Shown: in pieces, positions 22,069-33,620 of the stretch | How the letters are laid out: the number at the start of each line of letters is the position of its first letter | Numbering within the stretch: the stretch's first letter is position 1 | NCBI GenBank assembly: GCA_030248195.1 | Contig: JASAND010006544.1 | Coordinates: 21,001-85,000 of the forward strand | DNA length: 64,000 nt | From: Trissonchulus latispiculum | Taxonomy: Eukaryota; Nematoda; Enoplea; Enoplida; Ironidae | Reading direction: 5' to 3' | Translations under genes and position numbers: made by a program | The notes under the pieces: model-generated | Database searches by the model: none | Told to the model about the DNA's origin: nothing | What the model saw: only the letters and a program-made list of their open reading frames with translations

Positions 22069-22934
22069 GATTGTCTAGCGTTAGGGCACTACCTGCGTTA
22101 GGGCACTCTCATGATAGTCCAATTCTATTTAATGAAAACATTGTAAATTAATGACAGTTTGCGTTAGGGCACCCTTGAATTGTCAAACACTGCTCCATTG
22201 TGCATAAGTACACAACACTTACACGGTTTTGATTTAGCAAGTTTTGGGGTTTCAAATTATGAAAATAATGAAATGAGATATCATAGGATTTTTCTGATTC
22301 TAAGAAAAATAATGCGAATTTGGAATGAGAAATTTAAAAAGAACAAGATTATTAACAGCAATTATAAAAAACAATTAAATTGCGAATTATATCAAACTAC
22401 GTGTTTTTAATTAGAACATTAAAACTGGAAAATAGTTTCATTTTGATGGCCAAAACGGCCCAGGTAACTTTTGTAACGTTTACTTCATTCTTTAAATACA
22501 TTTTAGTACAGATGACCCGACCCCAATTTAACTATTTCCCTCACAAGCAAGTTGGGGGAAATAGTCAAAGAGATCCGAAAATTAAAGTCTTTTATTCTCG
22601 AATATGGTTTTAACTTTAAGTTAACAAATTTTTGTTGAGTTTAATTTTTTAAGTGAATGAATCCTAACTAACTTAACTTTGCTAATTTGATATTTAATCA
22701 TTCAAATTTTATAATTCAAATATAATAATAATTTGATGTTTAATTTCGTTGAGTTAGGAAAATGAGTGCGCACTTTATGAATACGCACCTCACATTTAAA
22801 TTCGCTACATTGCGTTCCTTACATAACCAGAAAGAGTGCATACTAGTGCCCTAACGCTAGGGAGCCCTAACGCAATAGTGCCCAGAACAATAAATGAGAT
22901 AAAATTAACAGGGGTGCCCTAACGGCAAACAACG
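22069..22934. mobile_element. hAT-like MITE with CGTTAGGGCAC subterminal repeats
   Basis: The element is 866 bp, bounded by a perfect 8-bp target duplication ACTATTGG (22061-22068 and 22935-22942). The terminal inverted repeats share CGTTAGGGCAC within about 21 bp (left GATTGTCTAG then the motif; right inverse CGTTGTTTGC then the motif). The motif recurs at 22100, 22165, 22850 and 22862 in mirrored orientation, as subterminal binding-site-like repeats. Removing it and one duplication restores continuity between the polB segments on either side. Confidence 0.9.
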
Positions 22935-23251
22935 ACTATTGGTAGTCCAATTGAAGCTTTTTGTGGTAGACGTGCTAAGGCTTATGCTATTGTATGTGAT
23001 GGGATTAAGAAAAACGACTCAAAGGTATTAAAAAGTCAGTGGTAAAAAGGGTGTTCCTTTCAAACATTACGTTTCTACAATTTTTGATGGGTCTACTGTG
23101 TGTTGTCATATGAATTTTATCAGAAGTGATAAACATAACTTGTATTAGTGTACATGTTAACAAGAAGGGATTATCCCCCTTTGATGATAAACGGTATATA
23201 TTAGATGATGGTATTACCAGTTACGCATATGGACACTATAAAATTATGTAA
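22935..23251 (+). pseudogene. polB: polB copy A, C-terminal end
   Basis: The last part of polB reads SPIEAFCGRRAKAYAIVCDG-type text, then, in shifting phases, the final TSYAYGHYKIM before TAA at 23249-23251. The intact counterpart at 61963-61619 (minus strand) ends TSYVYGYYKIVI. A hammerhead-like motif lies 159 bases after the stop. Confidence 0.85.
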
Positions 23252-23409
23252 TAAATGGACAATAAAACAGATATGACATTAAATAGCCCACAAAAAGAGG
23301 CATAGCCAACAAAAAAGATGAACATAGTCCACAAAAGACTCATAAAAATATTAAAAGAAGCTAAAGTTTACAAGAGAGGCTAAAGTCCACAAAAGAGCAA
23401 AAATAGAAA

Positions 23410-23469
23410 AAACCGTAACGGTCGCCCTGAGCCGTCTGATGAGACCCTTGGGCAGGGGTCGTAACGTTT
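23410..23469 (+). ncRNA. Hammerhead ribozyme-like motif downstream of polB (copy A)
   Basis: The plus strand can fold as a type III hammerhead. The stem III 5' strand is 23410-23416, followed by cleavage base A at 23417 (GUA context). Stem I pairs ACGG at 23418-23421 with CCGU at 23432-23435. The core CUGAUGA is at 23436-23442. Stem II pairs GACCC with GGGUC (23443-23447 and 23456-23460, 8-nt loop). The second core stretch is G-U-A-A at 23461-23464 where G-A-A-A is required, and the stem III 3' strand follows to 23469 with one bulged C. The core change predicts loss of activity in this copy. The second copy has the intact core. Confidence 0.65.
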
Positions 23470-25987
23470 AAACAGAGACAGCAAAGAGACGTTTAAACAA
23501 AGAGACTTTCTTAATAAAGGTGTATTTGGAGAAACGATGGAAAATGTTGAATGTTAGCTCCAAAGTCCTTATTCACAAAGCTGGAGAACCTATGTACTAG
23601 CAGAAGCGAAAGTCGTTAATCCAAATAAAGATGTGTTAGGATAAACTATGGAGAACGTTGAAACCTGAGAATCTTGTCATATTTCTAGAATATATGAAAT
23701 GTTCCAATCTCGGGTAAAAATACCTGTCACTCAGGAGCCAGTAGGTGCCACTTTTGAACTAGAGGGAGTTCGAAGCCCTTGGATTTTGAACTGGGAATGG
23801 CTCCGGAATTGGCGCCGGACCGATATTTTACATCTACTTACAATTTCCAAGCTAATTTACATAATTCGCATATTTTGAAAAAACTTAATTCAAAAACATT
23901 TCTCAACCAAAAGAGGCACAATCTCAAATAAGTTACTTTGTAGAAAGTAATAAATTACAGTGGGCTCGTCAATTAATATTGAGCGCACACGTTTAGTTAT
24001 TAAGTTCTTAATTTCAGCAATAACTTGTGCGAATTAGTGCCGTGTAAAAAGGTTGATAAAATTCTTTCACCTAGAGCACCATCTGCACAAAAACGTAGAC
24101 GAAAGCTGGCTCGAATGCTGAGCACAGACCTAAGTTTCAACGCAGTGACGAAGCAGCTCAATCGGTGTTAGTTTCGATTACGCTATTCCGCCTTTAGGCT
24201 GGATAAAACTGAAACGGGACCAATGAAGTCAAAGTCCCTACCCATTTTCACTTCAATTTCTCACTTGTTCATAGTATTCGTGTATGTGTCTACATATGCA
24301 AATTAACTTCATTCTTCCAATAAATTAAAGTGCCGGCGGAAACTTCTGGCAAGTCTTGAAAGACCTCAAAATACGTCTAAACCCTATGTGGGAGAGAAAG
24401 GGAAATGCTGCTGAAAAGGGAGTGCTGGGAAATCCTGGTGAGAAAACCCCTAGGCTTTTTCGTGTATTTGCAGCAAATTTTGAAAACCTCAACTTGGAAT
24501 ACAACGATGATTTTTACAAGCATTATACAGCTTCGAATGTGCTTGTCAGAATTAGGCATAGTACAGCTGTTTTAATTAAACCATTCGTCTAGAACATGCA
24601 ATAACACGAAAACAATTTTGAACAAAGTTTCTCAAAGGTTTTCTCAAAGTGGCCAGTTCAGGATCCAAACAAAACTTGTTCCTGAGGGATAGTTCTTTTG
24701 AAATTGTTTAGTGAACAAACAAGCTCACTATTTTCAGATAAAATTTAAATTTAGTCTGGTTTTCATCAAAATATTAAAGTTTGGACGCATATTTTTGGAG
24801 AACAAAAGGCAAAACCTAGTACCCTGAGAATGACCGTCAAAAGTTGTCCCAAAATGCTTTTGCAAAAATGCGTTTTTCTGTTACTTGAATGACATGAGAA
24901 AATTCCATATTAAAAACAATCTAGTAGCCATCTTCAAAATATCACATTTCCATTGCTGTGCTTGGGCAGAAATCCCACATGGGGCTCCCGTTGGGCATAA
25001 CACCTATGTCGGATTACAAATGCGAAAAACACTTGGCCGATGGACCAGCGCTGTTGAAGTTGTCAAAACCTTGCCACATTTGATTACTCAAAACTGGTCA
25101 GTTTTGGACATTAAGAATAAACTAAATAAACTAAATAAATAACTAAATAAATAAATAAGCTCTTTAAACTGTAAGGAATCAAACAATATTCTGAACTGCA
25201 AAGTTGTAGATCTTAATGAGAGCATTCATATTACTATAAATTCGTCATTGTAGACCATAGTCATAGTTTTAACAAATTAAAATTAATTTCTCAAAAACTC
25301 AAACTTGACGTCGCAGCTATTTTGAAATCTTTCCTCAGGCTAAACACTGTTGTTGTTGCAAATTACAGCGACAAATGCGTTTTTAAAGCTAAAAATATTC
25401 GAAACCACACCAGCATCTTAAACCTCGTAAAAAAAGGATATTGAATGGGACATCAAAGTAGTTAGTTGTCTGCTGTTTTTGAAACAGTGACCACGTTTCT
25501 TCAAATTGTTTATACTACAGCAAGCAAGAATTATAAGAACCTTATCCTGCTAAATCTCAGTTTTGTTCAGTTGTTAATGTCGATGAGTGTTATGAAAACC
25601 CACACCTGTTTCTTCCTTCTAGAAATTATTTCGATGTGCTCAATTGCAAAGAATGTGCTTTTTAACATTTCATAAATTAAGAAATACGGAAAACACGAAA
25701 AAACGTAAAAATAAGAAAACACAGAAATATGGAATGTTTAGTTTACATCATTTTGATTATTGAAGTTTTTTTGAGTTCGGGCCAAAGGACAAGCTAGTTT
25801 CCAATTTCCCTGAAAGATACTTGGACATAGGTTATGCCTTTACCAATTTGAAGTTGTTTACGGATTCGTAGTAAGTATAAGTAATTATAGCTGTATATAA
25901 GCTTGCAATTTTAGTTAATAGCTATCTGAGCAACTGTTTTGTTAGTTACAATCGCAGAAGTCTAGCCAAAGTGAAGAATGAATAGAA

Positions 25988-25988
<1 letters not shown>
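23470..25988. other. Intronic sequence, no gene seen
   Basis: About 2.5 kb after the polB fragment. Short open frames (for example 24356-24592 and 24885-25142) have no recognisable motif or splice context. The first few hundred bases probably still belong to the Polinton end, but no terminus was identified. Confidence 0.45.
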
Positions 25989-26076
<88 letters not shown>

Positions 26077-26106
26077 TACTGCTAATAATAATAATAATAA
26101 TTATAT
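25989..26106. repeat. (TAA)n microsatellite
   Basis: About 35 TAA trinucleotides with a few interruptions near 26074. Confidence 0.97.
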
Positions 26107-26562
26107 TAATAAACTACCATAACTTTTACGATAATAATAACAATTGAATTTTTTATCGTCAATTTGTAGAAAATAATAAAACTTACATATTCCTTTCTTG
26201 AACTTTTTCGATTGAACCATTATTGCGACCAGGAGAAGTGCTACGAGGTGAGCGTTATTTTGCGGCGGATTTTTGTGGTGTGATTTTTCAAACGGAAATG
26301 TTTTTATTTTATCTTGCTTTGATCCATGACATTCGATTTATATTTTCTCTTTTTAAAATTGTTACGTTATTTTTTGATTGTTTGAAACTGGAATAGTAAG
26401 AACCGGTTACAGGAACAAATATCTTTCTATGATTTTTTGCAAAAGCATTACTTTTAAGATTTGCCTTTTCCACACTTTACAGAGTTTTAATTATGCATTT
26501 TGTTGTAAAGGATAAAAGATAATAGACGAAAGAAAGAAAATTGCCACTACAGCAAGCACCAC
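26107..26562. other. No gene seen
   Basis: A+T-rich unique sequence between the microsatellite and the tRNA-like insertion. Confidence 0.5.
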
Positions 26563-26579
26563 AGAACCAAAAAACTCGG

Positions 26580-26651
26580 GCCTGAGGTGGGGATCGAACC
26601 CACAGCCTTCGGTTAACTAGACCGACGCTCTACCGATTGAGCCACCCAGGC
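26580..26651 (-). tRNA. tRNA-like gene, anticodon loop CUAGUUA (AGU), probably retroposed
   Basis: A complete 72-nt cloverleaf reads on the minus strand: a 7-bp acceptor stem (GCCTGGG with CTCAGGC, one G-U), a D arm (GCTC with GAGC), a 5-bp anticodon stem (TCGGT with ACCGA) with loop CTAGTTA, and a T arm (GTGGG with CCCAC around TTCGATC). Box A and box B are good. The loop gives anticodon AGU (Thr), but U at position 37 is atypical, so the identity is uncertain. The unit from 26571 to 26656, comprising a 5-nt leader, the tRNA and a trailer CCGAGTTTT, is flanked by 8-bp direct repeats AGAACCAA (26563-26570 and 26657-26664). That is what insertion of an unprocessed Pol III transcript would leave. 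Confidence 0.75.
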
Positions 26652-26689
26652 ACAATAGAACCAAGCTTAAGGGGGGTCCATCGTGAAAA

Positions 26690-28440
26690 AATTTTACGTC
26701 ACGGATTTCGCTCATTTTCACTCTTGCCTGCTCCTTGCTTGCTCCTTGACCGCTCCTTACTTGCAACTTGCTTGCTCCTTGACTGCTCCTTACTTGCTCC
26801 TTGCTTACTTCCGCTCATTAATACTTGCTTCTTGCTTACTCCTGCTCCTTACTTGCTCCTTGCCTGCTCCTTAGCTACTCCTTACTTGCTACTAAGCTGT
26901 TCCTTGCTTGCTCTTAACTTGTTTCAGCCTGCTCTTTAGCTGCTCTTTGCTTATTTGCTTATAGCTGCTGCTAGATCTGTTTATGGATGGCTATTGCTAT
27001 ACAATTGCCACCTGCTCATAGCGCGGTCTTCAAGTTGTTCTCGCATGCTCCTAGTTTACGCTCACTTGCTCACGATTGGTAATGACAAAGGCTAGTGCTA
27101 GCGTGTTTGAGCTTTTTCGGGTTTGAGACTTATAGGGCTTGGGTTTGGGAAGATTGAGGCGTCTGATGTTTGACAGATTCGTCGCCTCGAAAGTACTCCC
27201 AACTTCATTCAACCCAACGTTTAGGACTGCTTGTAGCACCACCTACCTAAGATAGTAGACCGACATAAACTTCACCAGCTCTGAGACAATCCCTTCCTAC
27301 CTAAGATGAGTTGTCTCAATTTGATCCAACTGTATATTCGAGACTGCTCCTAGCTTACCTCATATTTGCTCCTGATCTGCTCCAAAAAGCTCATACTCTG
27401 CTTAAAGTTGCGAAGATCAATCCCGTTTCACCCCTTTTTCCTAGCTCATTCCAAGTTATTCTGACTACTCCTTCCTATGCCGGGAGTGCCTATTCTTTTC
27501 TAGAACGAGTGTTCCCAGTTCAACCCAAAATTTGAGACAGTTCTTAGCATCATCTACCTAAGAGAGCAACACACATAGAGCTTATGATTAACTTTTCCTG
27601 CCTAATGAGCTCTCTCAACTTGATCCAACCTTGATTCAACTCGAAACTTCACTAGCCTGAAGCTCAGATTGAACACAACAGAGACCAATCCAAAAACATA
27701 CCCGCACACAACGACACCGGAACAAACATCAGCAGGAAGCCACATATGAACAAACACACAACAGAGAACACAACACACACACACACGCACAGCACACACA
27801 ACGATGCAAACAACCAAAACCACAAGATAGTTGCGCAGATTCTGCAACTTCTGTTATTGATTTGCGTGAATGTATGTTTGTCGGCTAACATGCTTTCTAA
27901 GGTTGCTCCTGCATGATGCAGCTTACTCAGAGCTACTCCTCATGTGCTCTAAAATTGCTCCTGTGCTGCTATTTTTCACAAGTTTATTGCTATTAATCAG
28001 CTATGTCACAGCTATGTGTTGTTTCCTAGCCTGCTTTCGGCCGTTCATTGCTGCGCATGCTACTCTGAAAGTGCTCCATACGTACTTTTTAATAGCTCCG
28101 CATGTGCTCCTTGTGCTTCGTTTGAACTCCCAGAGTGCTCCTGCGTGCTCTTCAGTTATACTCATGTGTGCTCCGTTTGTAGTCCGAGAGTCCCCCTGCG
28201 TGCTCTTCAGTTACTCATGTGTGCTCCGCGTGTAGTCCGAGAGGGCCCCTGCGTGCTCTTCAGTTGCGCATGAGTGCTTTTTTCCTACTCCGAGATTGCG
28301 CCGTATGTGCTCCTTTATTACTCCTATGTGCTCCTTGGCACTCTGAGTCACTCCTAAATGCTCCAGATTAGATTTCTCACATCAAATTCATTTAAAGAGT
28401 TCGTGTAATCCTGACAGTACGCGATGAACTGATACAAACA
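26690..28440. repeat. Satellite domain, left arm: (CTTGCTCCTTA)n and related
   Basis: Degenerate 10-12-bp units around TTGCTCCT repeat from about 26715 to 27060 and again to 28350 as CATGTGCTCCT variants. Interspersed blocks (AACCCAACGTTTAGGACTGC, ACCTACCTAAGATAG, GTCTCAATTTGATCCAACTG) are present in inverse orientation in the right arm at 29100-29620. Leu-Leu-Ala-Cys-Ser frames are by-products. About 30-bp direct repeats (GTGTGCTCC..GTAGTCCGAGAG) occur at 28165-28260. Confidence 0.85.
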
Positions 28441-28451
28441 GAAGAAGCGAA

Positions 28452-28972
28452 ATGCACATGTGTGACTATTGCGGTGTAGAGTCTAGCAAAACGTTCAACT
28501 TGAAGCGCCATATACGACATATTCACGAGGCAACAGCGGAAGATATGGAATGAGATAGAGATAGTGATCAGGAAAGTATTGGCTCGAGCGCGAGCAATGA
28601 AGAATCAATTGGACCATTCTGGGAAGATCTTGTTGCGGAAGCTGAGAAAAGCTTGCACCACGAGCTCAGAGATTATTGATTGAGTGATAGCAAGATGGTC
28701 TCAGTGTTGACAGAGCAAAGGTTGAAGCTTATAACGAGATCACACCTGAAGTCAGATCGGAACTGAACAAGATTTTGTACGATGAAAAAACTCATTGTAG
28801 TGAGTTCATGAAAGATGCAATCATTGAACAAATTGTGGACAAGCAGGCAGAATACGAAAAACGACTTTCCACCACCCAAGCCCTCAAGCGTGCCATAGAA
28901 AAGAATGCAGCCATCAATGCGCACGTATTGCCGGAGAAATCAGAGCCATGGCAACCGCGAGATACCAGATGA
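28452..28972 (+). pseudogene. C2H2 zinc-finger ORF in the loop of the satellite domain, broken
   Basis: From the ATG at 28452 the frame encodes one C2H2 finger at residues 4-25 (CDYC, 12 residues, H-x4-H). It then reads an acidic Ser/Asp/Glu segment and an FWEDLVAEAEKSL helix. Two in-frame stops (near 28551 and 28677) and a frameshift near 28720 break it. Another phase continues from about 28730 with a Lys/Glu-rich helical tail (NEITPEVRSELNKIL, then KDAIIEQIVDKQ, KRAIEKNAAIN) to TGA at 28972. Organisation: one N-terminal finger, acidic linker, and a helical domain of about 80 residues. I cannot name the family; it is likely a gene of the mobile unit that formed this domain. It is the only coding-like island in 7 kb of satellite. 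Confidence 0.6.
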
Positions 28973-29094
28973 TCCCAGAATATAAACGACAATGGATTCC
29001 CTCAAACTTCTTCGGAGGTTTTGCTTCAAGCCACTAAGTGGCGAATGGCAATATAATTCAAACAGCACAGTCATCGTAGTATATCGTCGCATTC

Positions 29095-30905
29095 TCAGTG
29101 CAGCTATCTTGCTGTTTTGGTGGTTTGCATCGTTGTGTGTGTGTGTTGTGTGTGCGCTGTGTTCTCTGTTGTGTGTTTGTTCCTATGCTCCTTAGTTCCT
29201 TTGTTCCTGTGCTCTATTAGATAGATGATGCTAGCAACAGTCTCAAATGTTGGGTTAAATTAGGAACACTCGTTCCAAAAAGGCAGAGGCACTCCCAGCA
29301 CAGGTAATAACAGGAGCAGTCGGATTAAGGTGGAATAAGCTATGAAAAGGTTGAAGCGGGGTGATCTGCGAAACTTCTAAACGGTTTAGGAGTAGCTCCA
29401 AGCACGTAAGAGTTGATTTGGAGCAGATCGGGAGCAAATATGGGGTAAGCCAGGAGCAGTCTCGAATATACAGTTGCATCAAGTCGGTACAACTCATCTT
29501 AGGTAGGGAGGGGTTGTCTCAGAGCTGGTAATATCTATGTCGGATTACTCTCTTAGGTAGGTGGCGATACGAGCAGTCCTAAATGGTGAAATGAATGAAG
29601 TTGGGAACACTCTCTTCAGGAACGAAGAGGCACTCTTAGTGCAGGTAGTAACAGGAATAGCCAGAATGTTGAGAAGTAAGTTAGCCTACCAGTCTGGTAA
29701 ACAGTCTACGAGCAAGCAAGCAGCAAGCAGGAAGTAGTCAAGGAGCATCTAGAAGCAAGCGAAGCAAGCAAGCAGCAACTAAAGTGCAGGCTGAACCAAG
29801 TAAGGAGCAAGCAAGGAGCTAGTAAGGAGCAGGCTAAGACCAAGCAAAGAGCAAGCAGTAACTCAGAGCAAGTAAGGAGCAAGTAAAGAGCAACTTTGGA
29901 CAGGACCTGCTGTTGATGTGCTGTTGGTTTGATTGGGTTCTTCTGTTGGTTTCACTGTTGCTCGTTGGATTGTAGCTTGCTCTAAGATTTATGGAGCGAG
30001 AGCAGGTAGCAATCTAGGAGTGCAGGAGCAGGCGAAATCGACATCTCAAACTTGAAACCGGAGAACCCTCAAAACCTCTAACCACAAATCGACAGCTTCA
30101 AATCCTGAAACATGTTGCTCTTAACCTCAAAACTGGAGACCCAAACCTCACAATCGCAAACATCAACACCTTAAATCTCACAACCAGAACACCTCACTCT
30201 AATTCAGCCATAAGCGCTCAATGCGTAATCTTGGAGCCAGTCAAGAGCAAGCCAGGAGCATGCAATGAGCAAGTCAGGAGCATGCTAGGGAATGCAAGAG
30301 CAGACTTGGAGCACGTGAAGAGCAAGGTAGGAGCAGGCAAGAGCAAGTCAGGAGCATGCTAGGAGCTACCAAGAGTGTACTAGGAGCAAGTGAGGAGCCG
30401 TCCAGAAGCAAGAGATGATCGCGGTAGGAGCAAGTAAGGAGCAGTCAAGGAGCAATCTAGGAGCACGCAGAACAAGTAAGGAGCGCGTCAAGGGCAGGCT
30501 GAAACAAGCAAGGAGCAGGCAAGGAGCAAATGAGGAGCACCGGAAACAAGTAAGGAGCAAGTGTGGAGCAGGCAAGGAGCAACTGAGGAGTAGTGTAGGA
30601 TCTGTCAAGGAGCAGGCAAGGAGTAGGGAAGGAGTGCGCAAGGAGCAGGCTGAAACAAGAAAGGAGCAGGCAAGGAGCAAGCGAGGAGCAGGGGCAAGTG
30701 AGGAGCACGTAAGATCTAGTCTAGGAGCAGTCAGGGAGCAAGTGAGGAGCAGTCAGGAGCATCTAGGAGCAGGTAAGGAGCAGTCAGGAGCAACCAAGGA
30801 GCAGTCTATGTGCAGGCGAGGAGCACGTAAGGTCCAGTCTAGGAGCAGGCAAGGAGCAAGAAAGAGCTAGTTATGAGCAGATGCAGAGCACATAAGGAGC
30901 AAGTT
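29095..30905. repeat. Satellite domain, right arm: (AAGGAGCAAGC)n and related
   Basis: Units of about 11 bp with GGAGCA recur more than 100 times between 29680 and 30905 (the inverse of the left-arm unit). The blocks nearest the zinc-finger ORF, such as the GTGTGTGTTGTGTGTGC stretch near 29135 and the GTTGTCTCAGAGCTGG stretch near 29513, are inverse copies of the left arm. The long Arg/Lys/Gln/Ser frame at 30415-30870 is a by-product. Confidence 0.9.
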
Positions 30906-33620
30906 AAGAGCTACTATGTAAGCTCGAAGGAGAGCAACGGTTTGGTGGTGCGCATCGTTTTGTCTTCAATTGTTTGGTAGTTGTTAGTCGCCCTGCTGGT
31001 TTGCTTGGTTGGTTTGGTTCTGAGTTGTTGTCCTATTTTCTGTTGGTTCGACTGGTTCGTTTGTTTTGAGTTGTTGTTCGTTGGGTTGAATTCTGTTGAT
31101 TCGTTCATTGTATGCTGATTTAAGTTTTTTGCTTTAATTCTGAAGCACACACGAGAGAAAAAGCAAACTGGGAGAATTTCGGCTTAACTAGGAGTAAGTA
31201 AAAAGCTTCCTCTAACCTCAAAACCTCTTACTTCAAAACCTCTGACCATAGCCTCTTACCTCAAAACCTCTAAGCTCAATCTCTTAAACCTCAATGCCCA
31301 CAACATTAAAACCTCAAAAAACTGAAACCTCTTGCCGGCAAACTTTAACCTCACAACCAGAACCCTCTTACGCAAAACCTCTGATCACAAAACCTCTGAC
31401 CTCAAAACCTCTAAGCTCAATCCCTCAAACCTCAATGCCCCCAACATTAAAACCTCAACAACTGAGCCTCTCAACTCAAAACATCTGACCTCATAACCTC
31501 TTACTCAAAACCGTTAAGCTCGAAAGCTCTTATCTCTAAACCTCTTACCTCAAAACCTCTAACATCAAAACCTCTAAGCTCAATCCCTCTGATCATAAAC
31601 CACTTACCTCAAAACCTCTAAGCTCATTCCCTCACAACCGCAAACCCCAGCACCTCAATCCCCAGAACCTCAAATGCCAGACCACAAAACTTTCAAAGCG
31701 CAGGACCCCGAAGATTCTGAATTTGGAAGGAGCAGGTGTTTCACAGCAGGGATCAAACGTATCGGTTTTAGGAATCGCATGTGTTTCACAATAGGGGTCC
31801 TAACCGTTAGGGTGAGCAGGTGTTCCTATGCCCTAATAATTTTTGCACAATCAACTTTCAGTTTAGTGTGTACACTGTGCGAAAGTAGTTGTGTTCCGTT
31901 ATTGCTACTGTTGGTTTTATCACTGTGACTTCTGATGAGACTCCTGATATGGGCGAGATCATTATGGGAATTACACTGTGTCTGCTGTTGGTTGTTTTAT
32001 TGGTCGTTAGGTTGACCTATCTTGTTTGTCTGCTGCAGTTTGATCTCAATTGTTGCTCTTGTGCTGTTCCCTATTGGTTGGTCCTGGTTTAGTCCATTTT
32101 CGTTCCTTATTATAGCGTTGAATGTTGTTCGCAGGCTAACTTGGGAATCTTCTAACCGCCATTGATGTAAATCCGGTTAAGCAATAGTGCCAACAAAAGT
32201 GTCGATTTGACATAACAGCTACATAACATAACAGTTACAATACCAACAACGACAGAGAGATTGAAACCAGCGAAAACCGAAAAGCCACTAGCAGGAAACA
32301 AACAGCAGGTAAAAGCCGAGTTACAACTAACTCAGAGCATGCACGGATCAGGCATAGAGCAGTCAAGGTCTGCTAGGAGCCCATAGTGTATAGTCCTGGA
32401 GCGAGTCAAGGCAAATCAGGAACATACTATGAACAACTCAAGAGCATGCTAGGAGCAAGCAAGAGCAGGTTATGAGCAGTTGTGGAGCACAAAGGGAGCA
32501 AACCAGGAGCTATTCTCTAAACTCGAATCAAGCAATAGTTCGGTGACGTCCACCGTTTAGTCTTCGGTTGTTTTGAGTTGTGGTTAGTTGAGTCAAATTC
32601 TGTTGGTTTGTTTGGTTGGTTTGCTCTGAGCTGTTGTTTGTTGCCTTGGTTTCTGTTGGTTCGACTGGTTTGTTTGTTCTGTGTTGTTGTTCGTTGTGTC
32701 GAATTCTGTTGGTCCATCCACTGTACCCTGATTTAAGGTGTTGGCTTTAATCCTGAAGCACACGGGAGACAAAAAGCAAACTAGGACAATGTAGGATTAA
32801 TTCAGAGCAAGTAAGAGATCCCTCTCGCCCCAAAACCTCTTACCTCAAAACCTCCAACCTCAAAACCTGTTACCTCAAAACCTCTTACCTCAGAACCTCA
32901 AATCCAAGTGCCCCCACCCAACATTATAACCTTAACAATTGAACCGTCTTACCTCAGAACCTCTAAGCTCACAACCTCTTACCTCAAAGCTTCTTACCTC
33001 AAAGGTCTTACCTCAAAAACCTCATACTTTAAAACTTCTATCAAAACTGTTACCTCAAAATCTCTAAGCTCGATCCCTCACAACTGCAAACCCCAACACC
33101 TCAAATCCTCAAAACCTGAAAACTGCAAACCTCACATTAGGGCAGCAAACCAGAGAATCCTCAAACGCGGAAAGCAGTAGCTTTCACGTACTTGTGAGCG
33201 GAGTTCGAAAAGAGTTGAGTAGTTGCGGAGCGCACCAGGAGTAAGTAAAGTGCAGGATAGGATCAAATCAAGAGTTACTCTGTAGCTTCTAAGCCCGAAC
33301 GCAAGCAATGGTTCGGCGGTTTTCATCGTTATGTCATAGGTTATTTCGTAGTTGTCTTTTGTTCTGCTGGTTTGTCTATGGTTGGTTGTTTTGAGGTGTC
33401 GTAGTTGGGTTGTGTTACATTGATTTATCCGGAGTATGCCGATTTAAGATGTTCTTTGTTTGTTGGAAGTCAAGAGCAAACTGGGAGAATCTTGGAGTAG
33501 CTCACAGCAAGTTAAGAGCTTTAGAAACTGATTAGGACCACCCTGTTAGTGCGCGAATTGGAATAGGATCTAGTAAGAGCAATCTTTGGGCTAATCGGGA
33601 GCACAGCCAGGATGCAGTTA
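30906..33620. repeat. Higher-order tandem blocks with (CTCAAAACCT)n arrays
   Basis: Three diverged units share the same order. Each starts with CGAA..CAACGGTTTGGTGG-type text (near 30925, 32520 and 33295), then a GTTGTTTTGAGTTGTTGGTT-like region. A TTAAG..GCTTTAATTCTGAAGCACAC segment follows, and finally arrays of ACCTCAAAACCTCTTACCT (31215-31640 and 32830-33130). GGAGCA-type repeats reappear between units. No gene is seen. Confidence 0.8.

Noticed and set aside
10763..23251. One single large viral element from the NADAR cluster through polB copy A
   Set aside because: Two host channel exons with correct splice phases (14001-14428) lie between, so they are separate insertions.
26637..26939. 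Leu/Ala/Cys/Ser-rich frames, and Arg/Gln/Lys/Ser frames at 30366-30870
   Set aside because: They are translations of the TTGCTCCTTA / AAGGAGCAAG minisatellite and carry its period.
31215..31640. CTCAAAACCT arrays considered as telomere repeats
   Set aside because: Highly degenerate, internal, mixed with other repeats and without a telomeric G-strand consensus.
31925..31960. CTGATGAG as a further hammerhead core
   Set aside because: No GAAA partner or stem II; the other CTGATGA occurrences (17905, 21345, 54974) are within coding text.
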